A stretch of 5,185 nt of DNA from Methanobrevibacter sp. Lineage in GTDB: Archaea; Methanobacteriota; Methanobacteria; Methanobacteriales; Methanobacteriaceae. The position numbers were made by a program, and so were the translations under genes. Shown one piece after another: positions 1-5,185 of this stretch (positions are counted from its first letter, which is position 1; each line of letters opens with the position of its first letter). The notes under the pieces are model-generated. The model saw nothing but the letters and a program-made list of their open reading frames with translations, was not told the DNA's origin and searched no databases. The stretch is taken from contig JAFRCZ010000101.1 in NCBI GenBank assembly GCA_017404125.1, positions 1 to 5,185 of the forward strand. Direction: 5' to 3'.

Positions 1-17
1 AATCTATTTATAACTAC

Positions 18-45
18 TTTTTTCTCTTTTTAATTATTTTATTTT
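18..45 (+). terminator. stepwise T-runs, possible archaeal terminator for a plus-strand gene left of the window
   Basis: The plus strand carries T-runs at 18-23 (six), 27-31 (five), 37-40 and 42-45 (four each). Archaeal RNA polymerase terminates at such U-rich stretches without needing a hairpin. If this is a terminator, a plus-strand gene ends just left of the window and converges on the nuclease gene. No coding end is visible in positions 1-17, and the whole stretch is AT-rich, so the call is weak. Confidence 0.28.
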
Positions 46-69
46 ATTAAAATTTTATTTAATATTACT

Positions 70-95
70 TTTATAAAAAAATTATTTTTCTATTT
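70..95 (-). terminator. T-rich terminator downstream of the nuclease gene
   Basis: Read on the minus strand, the DNA just past the nuclease stop codon (96-98) contains short T-runs and then seven consecutive T residues (plus-strand A75-A81). They lie about 15-24 bases after the stop, a typical place for an archaeal U-tract terminator. No GC-rich hairpin is present, and archaea do not need one. This would end the helicase-nuclease transcript. Confidence 0.4.
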
Positions 96-1400
96 TTAAG
101 GAATTGTAAAGACTTGTTTATTATCTGAATTCTCACTTTTTTTCTTATTGCAGAATGTTCTAAAGTCACATGCACTGCATGTCCTATCCTCTGCTTCAGC
201 TTTCCAGGCATCCTTAATTTTGCACCCATTCATCTCTTTTACCAAAGAAGACTCTATATCATTTACAACATTATCAAACTGATCTAAAGAATTGTCAATT
301 AATTCCTCTTCAATATTGATTATTCTAATTGACCTATCCATTTTGAACTTATCAGATAAATCTCTATGAATAGCTATTTCAGAGTCTTCATTCCAATTTC
401 TTAATTTTTCCCAATCTTCATCACGAATCATATCTAAGGAAATATCAGTTTGATTATTTATTAAATCTTCTTTTATTGCCTTTAGGTCATCATTTGAAGG
501 AACAAGCTCATTCAAATAAAAGATGATGCCCACTATTGGCTTATCTGAATTTTCCTGATTTCTCCTAAGCCAAGAATATGTTAAGATCTGCCATTCATGT
601 TGAATCCAAAGCTTATATTTGGCATATTCCTCTGAATCAAATAAATCTCCGTTTTCCATTAATGATTTTATCTTTAATAATTCTTCTTCAGTTGGTGCAC
701 TTGGCCTTCTCATTCCCTTATAATCAATGATAATCTCGTATTCATTCAATTCATCATCCAATAGTTTCTTAAACTCATCATTATTGTATAGGTAATTTAT
801 GATGCTGTTTTTTTGAGAAAGATTGAAATAATCATCTAATGTTTGCTGGAATGGGTTATTATTGGTCTTTTGATAAAATCTATCCACCATTTTAGAACTT
901 AAAACATCAACAACACCATTAATTGAATAATAATCAGACCTTGCATTCTCATCAGTCAAATCCCTTAATCCTTTTATCAAAACTTCCGTATCCTCAATTA
1001 AAGGGAATAAATGAGGTCCCCAAAGGTTGATGGAACGCTCTAATCTTGCACTATAAATATTGTCTTTAGGACCATAATTATTCTGATATTCATATGGGGG
1101 ATTCAATCCTTTAACCTTTAATCTGCTATTAATTAAGTCCTCAATTGGCTTTATTTCCTCTTCCCAATCCCAAGGAAACTCTAATCTTTCGCTATCAGAA
1201 TATTTTTTCCATTTAAGAAATGCCTCCTCCAATGTTCCATGAATAAATTCACCGAACCATAATTGAACAGGCATTGATGGTGGAAGATTACCTTTGTTCT
1301 GGTAGCGGTATTGTAAATTGCAAGTTAAAAATGATAATAAATCACCAGTTAAGCTATATTCTGGTATGATATATTCCCTTGATCTAGTTGATAATTTCAT
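96..1400 (-). CDS. PD-(D/E)XK nuclease with AddB/Cas4-type Fe-S cysteine cluster
   Basis: This is a 434-residue stand-alone nuclease of the RecB/Cas4/AddB branch of the PD-(D/E)XK superfamily, predicted to cut DNA with a divalent metal ion. Visible landmarks, in order: C27 in an LTCNLQYRY segment, the usual first Fe-S ligand followed by aromatic/basic residues; the G-x3-H motif at G50-H54; the G-x2-D motif at G162-D165; the D-x-K motif at D226-Y-K228; the Q-x3-Y motif at Q271-Y275; and a C-terminal C-x2-C-x5-C cluster at C408, C411 and C417. All expected metal-binding, catalytic and Fe-S residues are present, so the enzyme is probably active. It is about twice the length of Cas4. The extra length includes about 60 residues between motifs II and III, and a roughly 130-residue stretch before the final cysteines. 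The ATG start is backed by a GGTG ribosome binding site five bases upstream. It lies 112 bases behind the helicase gene on the same strand, suggesting the two act together on DNA ends. It is not a true AddB, because the large inactive helicase half is missing. Confidence 0.88.
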   Translation of the reverse strand: MKLSTRSREYIIPEYSLTGDLLSFLTCNLQYRYQNKGNLPPSMPVQLWFGEFIHGTLEEAFLKWKKYSDSERLEFPWDWEEEIKPIEDLINSRLKVKGLNPPYEYQNNYGPKDNIYSARLERSINLWGPHLFPLIEDTEVLIKGLRDLTDENARSDYYSINGVVDVLSSKMVDRFYQKTNNNPFQQTLDDYFNLSQKNSIINYLYNNDEFKKLLDDELNEYEIIIDYKGMRRPSAPTEEELLKIKSLMENGDLFDSEEYAKYKLWIQHEWQILTYSWLRRNQENSDKPIVGIIFYLNELVPSNDDLKAIKEDLINNQTDISLDMIRDEDWEKLRNWNEDSEIAIHRDLSDKFKMDRSIRIINIEEELIDNSLDQFDNVVNDIESSLVKEMNGCKIKDAWKAEAEDRTCSACDFRTFCNKKKSENSDNKQVFTIP

Positions 1401-1405
1401 TTTTA

Positions 1406-1409
1406 CACC
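1406..1409 (-). promoter_or_regulatory. ribosome binding site of the nuclease gene (GGTG)
   Basis: On the minus strand GGTG sits five bases before the ATG at 1400-1398. GGTG pairs with the archaeal 16S rRNA 3' end (ATCACCTCC), and this form is common in methanogens. It fixes the start, and it shows that the nuclease is translated from a leadered or polycistronic mRNA. Confidence 0.65.
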
Positions 1410-1484
1410 ATATAAATATAATTTTTACAATTTTCATTTTTAAAATATTTTTCAATAAATTATCAGAATTTTCCATAAAAGTTT

Positions 1485-1493
1485 ATTATATTT
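1485..1493 (-). promoter_or_regulatory. possible TATA box for a separate nuclease promoter
   Basis: The minus strand reads AAATATAAT here, about 85 bases before the nuclease start. A TATA box at this position would give a transcript with a leader of roughly 60 bases, allowing the nuclease to be made independently of the helicase. There is no strong T-tract terminator between the two genes, so read-through from the helicase promoter is at least as likely. The surroundings are so AT-rich that a chance match is quite possible. Confidence 0.22.
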
Positions 1494-1526
1494 TACTTAA
1501 AGAAACGATTAATTAAATTAAGTAAA
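1492..1526 (-). repeat. inverted repeat spanning the helicase stop codon
   Basis: TTTACTTAA at 1492-1500 is perfectly complementary to TTAAGTAAA at 1518-1526, leaving a 17-base loop that contains the helicase stop codon (1513-1515). In RNA this would be a weak AT-rich stem. It could influence mRNA processing or the balance between helicase and nuclease expression, but a nine-base match in DNA this AT-rich may be accidental. Confidence 0.35.
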
Positions 1527-4032
1527 TATTATCAAATCCTATAAATTCTTCATCCCTATTCCAACCTAATGCAACATTAGGTATTTTCATATGTTTTTCT
1601 TTTTGTTTATATCCATCAATGTTTGGATTTAATCCAACTAATAGCAAAACATCCTTAGCTCTAGAGAATGCAACAAAATATAATCTGGTCAAATCATCAA
1701 ATGCCATGTCTTTGGAATCCCTATCCTTATTGGATAATGAACTGTACTCTCTAATTCTATCTTGAATGATTGAAGATGAATCAGCATCTTTAGGGAATCT
1801 TAAGTTAGCATCCTTTGATAAGTTCTTTTTGAATCTTGACCCAACATCCACTATAACTAAAGGGAATTCCAATCCCTTTGCCTGATGAATAGACATTATA
1901 TTGAAGCGATTTGAAGGAATGACTTCAAATAGGTTTTCATCTATCTGCACTCCACCAGTTGCTATAGGCACAAAAATATTCAACAATACTTCGTTAATTG
2001 ATTCCTTTTCTGCTTCTGGTGATGAAAAGTCAATATTTGCAGAGTATTTATTGAAGAAACTTGTTTGAGTAATTGTCTGTGTAATTGCCTTTAGATAAAC
2101 CACACCTTCATCATCTTCCTGGAATTCTGGAATCCAACTAACCAATTTATATGCCAACTCCATCAAATTAGCCTTTTCAGGCCATTTAATATCCTTAATA
2201 TCTTTTTCATCTGTGCTGAAAGGGTGTCTAATCTGCCAATGAGTTACGAATTTCTCCAATGAAACTGGAGAATGGGGTTCGGGATTAACATCTTTTATAT
2301 AGGAATTTGCCTTTCTGCGCCAAACCTTCATATTTAAACTTGCAGAATTAGGCAATTTATCATTGGTTCTTTGATATTTTGAATTTGGATCTATACATTC
2401 CAACATCAAACCGCAGAAAACAGCTACACAATCAATGTTCTGCAAATCCTGACCTCTTGGGTTAAAAACTTCTATAGGATTTCTTAATCGACCCAACTGT
2501 TTCTTTAATATAAAAGGAAAAGTGCGTTGGCCACTTCCAGTAAGTTCCTTTGGAGAATAAGTCAAGAACGCTATATCTTCTGCTGAACCGTCTTCGCCAA
2601 GTTCAATGACTATCTCATCTTCACCTTCAGCCAACTCAAATCCAGTATCTCTATAATTTATTAAAGTGGTCTTATTATCAGTATTGAACTTCGGATTATC
2701 CTCTTTAGTCAATACCCTTTTGATTTTTCGCTTGACAACCCCATTTCTATTCAATTCATCAATGAATTTTGCCAAATCATTTGCTAACATCTGTTCATTA
2801 TTTCTAAACATCCCCAAAATTGGTATCTGATTGGAATCTTCATCATTGATTTCAGGAACTTCAATCTTAGGCTTTTCCTTAACCCTAGCTGATTGGTATT
2901 CCTCATCCAATTCAACAAAATCATTGCATAAGTCAATGATATTTTCAGTTGAACGATAATTGGTTTTCAGGTTGACTTCCTTTGCCTCAATGCCAATTTC
3001 ACTTATCCTTTCAATAAAATTAGTGAATAAGTCTACGCTAGCTCCTCTGAACCTGTATAATGACTGGTCATCATCCCCTACTACAGTAATATTCCCACCA
3101 TTTTCTATAGCAGAGAGAGCTATTTTGAAGTAAATGCTCTCTTGAAGCAAGTTTGTGTCTTGATATTCATCCACTAAAATAATCTTTATCTCATCTAGAA
3201 ATGTTTTTAAGCTGTCTGAATCCAACCTTTTTAAAAATTCGGTTTCAAGCATGGCACTATCGTAAATGTTCTGGCTTTTAAGTATTTCCACATACTCTAA
3301 AATTAGTTTTAAAGCCAATTGCTTTCCTATTTCATTAGATGGAATATCCTTTAGAATATCATTGATATCAACCATATTATAGTAAATATGCTCTTTGATT
3401 TCAATCAAAATGCTTGCCATCATTGTCAGATTCTTTACTTTTGGCTTTTTATCCATTTTTTGTTCTTTTCCAGTGATTTCTGCCAAATACTCTTGCAAAG
3501 ATTCTTTTTTATACCTGTCATCCTTTAGCAGACACTCATTTATCATAACGGAATTTGCAACAAAATCCTCTATTAGAATAGGTTGGCTTGTTCCAGCTTG
3601 GCGATAAACACGCAATAATTCATCTGCAATGCTGTCAATGGTTCCTATTTTGATTTGATTGAAGTCAATTCTATTTATTTCCTTTATTATAGCATCATCA
3701 GTTATTTCACCTGCAAACATCTTATCCATATAATTGGCAATCAACTTGGATTTTATCTTATATCCCCAACTGAGAATGCGTGATAGAAGCTCTCTTGCTG
3801 CTTTTCTTGTAAAGGTTGTTGCCATTATCTCATTTGGCAAAACTCCGTCAACAAAAATAAACTTCAATATCTTAAGTACCATAACGGTGGTTTTGCCTGA
3901 ACCTGGCCCTGCCACTATAAACAATGATTGGTCTTCAGGTGATGAAATCGCTGATTTTTGGTCTTCATTTGAAGAGATATCCCTTTCCAATACATTTACA
4001 ACAATCTCTTCAAAATCTTCATAATCTATCAA
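1513..4032 (-). CDS. UvrD/Rep-type superfamily 1 DNA helicase (AddA/RecB-like partner)
   Basis: This 839-residue ATP-dependent helicase should translocate 3'-5' on single-stranded DNA, as its family does. The full motif set is visible: Q-motif around N22-Q25; Walker A AGPGSGKTT at 41-49; motif Ia ATTFTRKAA at 71-79; motif Ib GTIDSIAD at 130-137; motif II VDEYQDTN at 287-294; motif III VVGDDDQSLYRFRGA at 317-331; motif IV NYRST at 358-362; motif V SIHQAKGLEF at 714-723; motif VI RLYFVAFSRAK at 783-793. Every core ATPase residue is present. The 2B region between motifs IV and V is about 350 residues, longer than in UvrD. It includes a conserved-looking DIAFLTYS (486-493) and FNPRGQ (523-528), plus a basic-then-acidic insert at about 431-483. 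The protein ends about 46 residues after motif VI, so it lacks the C-terminal nuclease of AddA or RecB; the next gene on the strand supplies one. The start is TTG: a GAGGGG lies five bases upstream, an in-frame stop lies 24 bases upstream, and the next Met is residue 51, inside helicase domain 1A. Confidence 0.93.
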   Translation of the reverse strand: MIDYEDFEEIVVNVLERDISSNEDQKSAISSPEDQSLFIVAGPGSGKTTVMVLKILKFIFVDGVLPNEIMATTFTRKAARELLSRILSWGYKIKSKLIANYMDKMFAGEITDDAIIKEINRIDFNQIKIGTIDSIADELLRVYRQAGTSQPILIEDFVANSVMINECLLKDDRYKKESLQEYLAEITGKEQKMDKKPKVKNLTMMASILIEIKEHIYYNMVDINDILKDIPSNEIGKQLALKLILEYVEILKSQNIYDSAMLETEFLKRLDSDSLKTFLDEIKIILVDEYQDTNLLQESIYFKIALSAIENGGNITVVGDDDQSLYRFRGASVDLFTNFIERISEIGIEAKEVNLKTNYRSTENIIDLCNDFVELDEEYQSARVKEKPKIEVPEINDEDSNQIPILGMFRNNEQMLANDLAKFIDELNRNGVVKRKIKRVLTKEDNPKFNTDNKTTLINYRDTGFELAEGEDEIVIELGEDGSAEDIAFLTYSPKELTGSGQRTFPFILKKQLGRLRNPIEVFNPRGQDLQNIDCVAVFCGLMLECIDPNSKYQRTNDKLPNSASLNMKVWRRKANSYIKDVNPEPHSPVSLEKFVTHWQIRHPFSTDEKDIKDIKWPEKANLMELAYKLVSWIPEFQEDDEGVVYLKAITQTITQTSFFNKYSANIDFSSPEAEKESINEVLLNIFVPIATGGVQIDENLFEVIPSNRFNIMSIHQAKGLEFPLVIVDVGSRFKKNLSKDANLRFPKDADSSSIIQDRIREYSSLSNKDRDSKDMAFDDLTRLYFVAFSRAKDVLLLVGLNPNIDGYKQKEKHMKIPNVALGWNRDEEFIGFDNIYLI

Positions 4033-4037
4033 ACTTA

Positions 4038-4043
4038 CCCCTC
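4038..4043 (-). promoter_or_regulatory. ribosome binding site (GAGGGG) that decides the TTG start
   Basis: On the minus strand GAGGGG lies five bases before TTG (4032-4030). The GAGG part pairs with the 16S rRNA anti-Shine-Dalgarno. There is no in-frame ATG or GTG between this TTG and the upstream in-frame TAA. The first ATG inside the gene falls just after Walker A, so TTG is the only credible start. Confidence 0.7.
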
Positions 4044-4082
4044 TTACATTTTATAATATAGAAATAATTATACATTAAATAC

Positions 4083-4089
4083 ATTTATA
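4083..4089 (-). promoter_or_regulatory. candidate TATA box of the helicase-nuclease transcript
   Basis: The minus strand reads TATAAAT, about 54 bases upstream of the TTG start. With the usual 25-base spacing, transcription would begin near 4060 and leave a leader of about 28 bases, enough to carry the GAGGGG site. A second TATA-like run (TATATTATAA, around 4051-4060) is too close to the start, because its transcript would begin at or inside the TTG and lose the ribosome binding site. Confidence 0.38.
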
Positions 4090-4225
4090 CGAAATACTAT
4101 CTATTTATCATAATTCTATTTGAAAATATCCAAAAATCTTTTATCTATACTTATATTAATTTATAAAATATTTTAATTTTTTTATTTACATAAAATAACA
4201 TAGAGCAAATGAAAACTAATAGGAA

Positions 4226-4268
4226 AAGTTTTATTTAATACAATATCAAATATATGGTAAGTTTTATT
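4226..4268 (+). repeat. ten-base direct repeat upstream of the DEAH helicase promoter
   Basis: AAGTTTTATT occurs at 4226-4235 and again at 4259-4268, with 33 bases from start to start, close to three helical turns. Both copies lie upstream of the best plus-strand TATA box, so they could be paired binding sites for a regulator. The words are AT-rich and short, so chance cannot be excluded. Confidence 0.3.
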
Positions 4269-4281
4269 AGATTTGTTTGGC

Positions 4282-4293
4282 AAATATATATTT
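4282..4293 (+). promoter_or_regulatory. candidate TATA box of the DEAH helicase
   Basis: AAATATATATTT is the longest archaeal TATA-like element on the plus strand in the intergenic region. Transcription would start near 4312 and give a leader of nearly 60 bases. No good Shine-Dalgarno sequence lies in that leader next to the ATG, which leaves room for the closer alternative at 4341-4347. Confidence 0.38.
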
Positions 4294-4340
4294 ATTGATT
4301 AATTAACATTATTTTGAAATATTCAACTAATGTTTAAACA

Positions 4341-4347
4341 ATTATAA
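4341..4347 (+). promoter_or_regulatory. alternative TATA-like box allowing a leaderless DEAH helicase mRNA
   Basis: ATTATAA is centred about 26 bases before the ATG at 4370, the archaeal TATA-to-start distance. If used, transcription would begin at the start codon itself. That would fit the absence of a Shine-Dalgarno sequence there. The match to the TATA consensus is weaker than at 4282-4293. Confidence 0.22.
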
Positions 4348-4353
4348 CTAAAA

Positions 4354-4370
4354 TGATTAATTGATTATCA
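4354..4370 (+). promoter_or_regulatory. repeated TGATTA words and small dyad over the start codon
   Basis: TGATTAATT at 4354-4362 repeats the same word at 4296-4304. It runs directly into TGATTATCA (4362-4370), which is a perfect four-base dyad about a central T and includes the A of the ATG. This could be an operator placed to block initiation, or just AT-rich repetition. The TGAT before the ATG is also a partial match to the anti-Shine-Dalgarno end. Confidence 0.2.
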
Positions 4371-5185
4371 TGACAATTGTAGCTAAAGACAAGGAAGAGA
4401 TGGAGAATATCGACAAATTCAAAAATCATATTCGTTTCAGACGAAAAATAGAGCATGTCGAAACAATTCCCGCTAAAGAAGCTAGCTATAAAAAGGTCGA
4501 TAATCTAGAGAAAAAGATATTGGATTATCTTGAAAAAAACAAAATTAAATTATATAAGCACCAGGCATTAGCCATTGAAAAATCCAGAGAAGATAAGAAT
4601 ATCATTATCACTACACCAACAGCAAGTGGAAAAACATTATCTTTCAATTTGCCTGTTTTAGAGGAGTTGATTAAGGATAATGATGCATGTGCCTTATACA
4701 TCTACCCTGCAAAGGCATTATCATATGATCAATTGAAGGTACTTAGAAAATTTGATGAGGAACTGGACCTTGACTTAAACCCTAACCCATATGATGGAGA
4801 TACCCCAAAAGCTAAAAGATATAAGATAAGGCAAGAATCAAGAGTAATTCTTACAAACCCTTACCAAATCCATTTGATTTTACAATGGCACCATCAATGG
4901 GAACGCTTTTACTCAAACTTAAAATATATTGTCATTGATGAAGCCCATTACTATAAAGGAATATTCGGTTCAAATGTTGCATTTCTAATCAGAAGACTTA
5001 AAAGGATTGCTAATTTCTATGGCTCAAACCCAAAATTCATATTGTCCTCTGCAACACTTGCAAATCCATTGGAGCTTGCAGAAAAGCTAACTGGAGAGGA
5101 ATTCGAATTGATTGATGAGGATAGCTCTCCAAGCGGGGAAAAGGACTTTATCCTATATAATCCTTATAAGAAACTTCCAGTCCAT
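4370..5185 (+). CDS. MrfA/YprA-Hrq1-like DEAH-box DNA helicase, 5' part (truncated by window edge)
   Basis: The first 272 codons are open to the right edge and cover the first RecA-like domain of a superfamily 2 helicase. Landmarks: HVETIPAKEA at 29-38, a conserved-looking pre-helicase segment; Q-motif LYKHQALAIE at 61-70; Walker A TPTASGKT at 82-89, followed by the family-like FNLPVL; motif Ia YPAKALSYDQL at 112-122; DGDTP at 142-146; motif Ib TNPYQIH at 162-168; motif II IDEAHYYKG at 189-197, then FGSNVAFLIRRLKRI; motif III SSATLANPLELAEKLTG at 226-242. The TPTASGKT, DGDTP, DEAH-x-Y-x-G and SAT-x-ANP combination is characteristic of the MrfA/YprA and Hrq1 group. Its members unwind DNA 3'-5', act in repair of crosslinks such as mitomycin C damage, and normally end in a cysteine-containing DUF1998 domain. 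That domain and the second RecA domain lie outside the window, so the assignment rests on the first half only. ATG 4370 is preferred. Met11 (4400), with AAGGA four bases upstream, is a possible later start and keeps all motifs. An in-frame TTG at 4361 just after a stop is the only upstream option. Confidence 0.88.
   Translation, partial: MTIVAKDKEEMENIDKFKNHIRFRRKIEHVETIPAKEASYKKVDNLEKKILDYLEKNKIKLYKHQALAIEKSREDKNIIITTPTASGKTLSFNLPVLEELIKDNDACALYIYPAKALSYDQLKVLRKFDEELDLDLNPNPYDGDTPKAKRYKIRQESRVILTNPYQIHLILQWHHQWERFYSNLKYIVIDEAHYYKGIFGSNVAFLIRRLKRIANFYGSNPKFILSSATLANPLELAEKLTGEEFELIDEDSSPSGEKDFILYNPYKKLPVH

Larger units (their letters stand above)
4033..4369. other. 337-base divergent intergenic region
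   Basis: This gene-free, extremely AT-rich region separates the minus-strand helicase-nuclease pair from the plus-strand DEAH helicase. It should contain the promoters of both. It holds TATA-like boxes on each strand, a repeated ten-base word (4226-4268), a repeated nine-base word (4296-4304 and 4354-4362), a small dyad over the plus-strand start, and an AAAATATTTT palindrome followed by seven T residues (4167-4185). No tRNA, stable GC-rich RNA structure or convincing small gene is seen. Confidence 0.7.

Noticed and set aside
96..1400. Nuclease as a CRISPR Cas4
   Set aside because: The Fe-S and nuclease motifs match, but the protein is about twice Cas4 length and no CRISPR repeats, cas1 or cas2 are in the window.
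3395..3607. Plus-strand open frame of 70 codons inside the helicase gene
   Set aside because: It lies antisense to well-conserved helicase coding sequence, has no ribosome binding site and shows no recognisable protein motif.
3734..4024. Plus-strand open frame of 96 codons opposite the start of the helicase
   Set aside because: It is the antisense shadow of the Walker A and motif Ia region; stretches such as VLPEPGPAT are a known by-product of reading P-loop genes backwards.
96..4032. The pair as a Gabija defence system
   Set aside because: Gabija combines a UvrD-like GajB with an OLD-family nuclease GajA that has an ATPase domain; the nuclease here is an Fe-S PD-(D/E)XK protein with no Walker motifs.
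4167..4185. AAAATATTTT palindrome followed by seven T residues as a terminator
   Set aside because: No plus-strand gene precedes it; it lies between divergent genes, and such words are expected by chance in DNA this AT-rich.
4209..4298. Tiny plus-strand frames starting at ATG 4209 (9 codons) and ATG 4254 (14 codons)
   Set aside because: They are very short, lack ribosome binding sites and overlap the probable promoter of the DEAH helicase.

Overview
The window looks archaeal, most likely a gut-type methanogen of the Methanobrevibacter/Methanosphaera group. The signs are very AT-rich DNA with even AT-richer gene-free stretches, TATA-like boxes upstream of genes, GGTG- or GAGG-type ribosome binding sites, and protein sequences rich in Ile, Lys, Asn, Asp and Glu. 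The assignment is an inference from composition and signals; there is no rRNA or other marker gene here.

There are two complete genes and one truncated gene. Positions 1-95 are gene-free AT-rich DNA with T-runs on both strands, probably termination signals. Positions 96-1400 (minus strand) encode a 434-residue PD-(D/E)XK nuclease with the Cas4/AddB-type four-cysteine iron-sulfur signature. After a 112-base gap, 1513-4032 (minus strand) encodes an 839-residue UvrD/Rep-type superfamily 1 helicase that starts at TTG behind a good Shine-Dalgarno sequence. The helicase is transcribed first and the nuclease follows it. A 337-base divergent intergenic region (4033-4369) holds promoter-like elements for both directions and several short repeats. 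From 4370 to the right edge (plus strand) lies the first 272 codons of a superfamily 2 DEAH helicase of the MrfA/YprA-Hrq1 type, cut off after motif III.

The helicase has no nuclease domain of its own, and the nuclease has no helicase domain. Side by side on one strand, they resemble the activities of bacterial AddAB or RecBCD divided over two proteins: an ATP-driven 3'-5' translocase plus an Fe-S nuclease. Archaea usually rely on HerA-NurA with Mre11-Rad50 for DNA end resection, so a UvrD-plus-Fe-S-nuclease pair is the most interesting item here. The divergent MrfA/Hrq1-like helicase belongs to a family linked to DNA crosslink repair, which supports a DNA repair or genome-defence neighbourhood. 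The window does not show which, and it holds no CRISPR array, mobile element, tRNA or rRNA.
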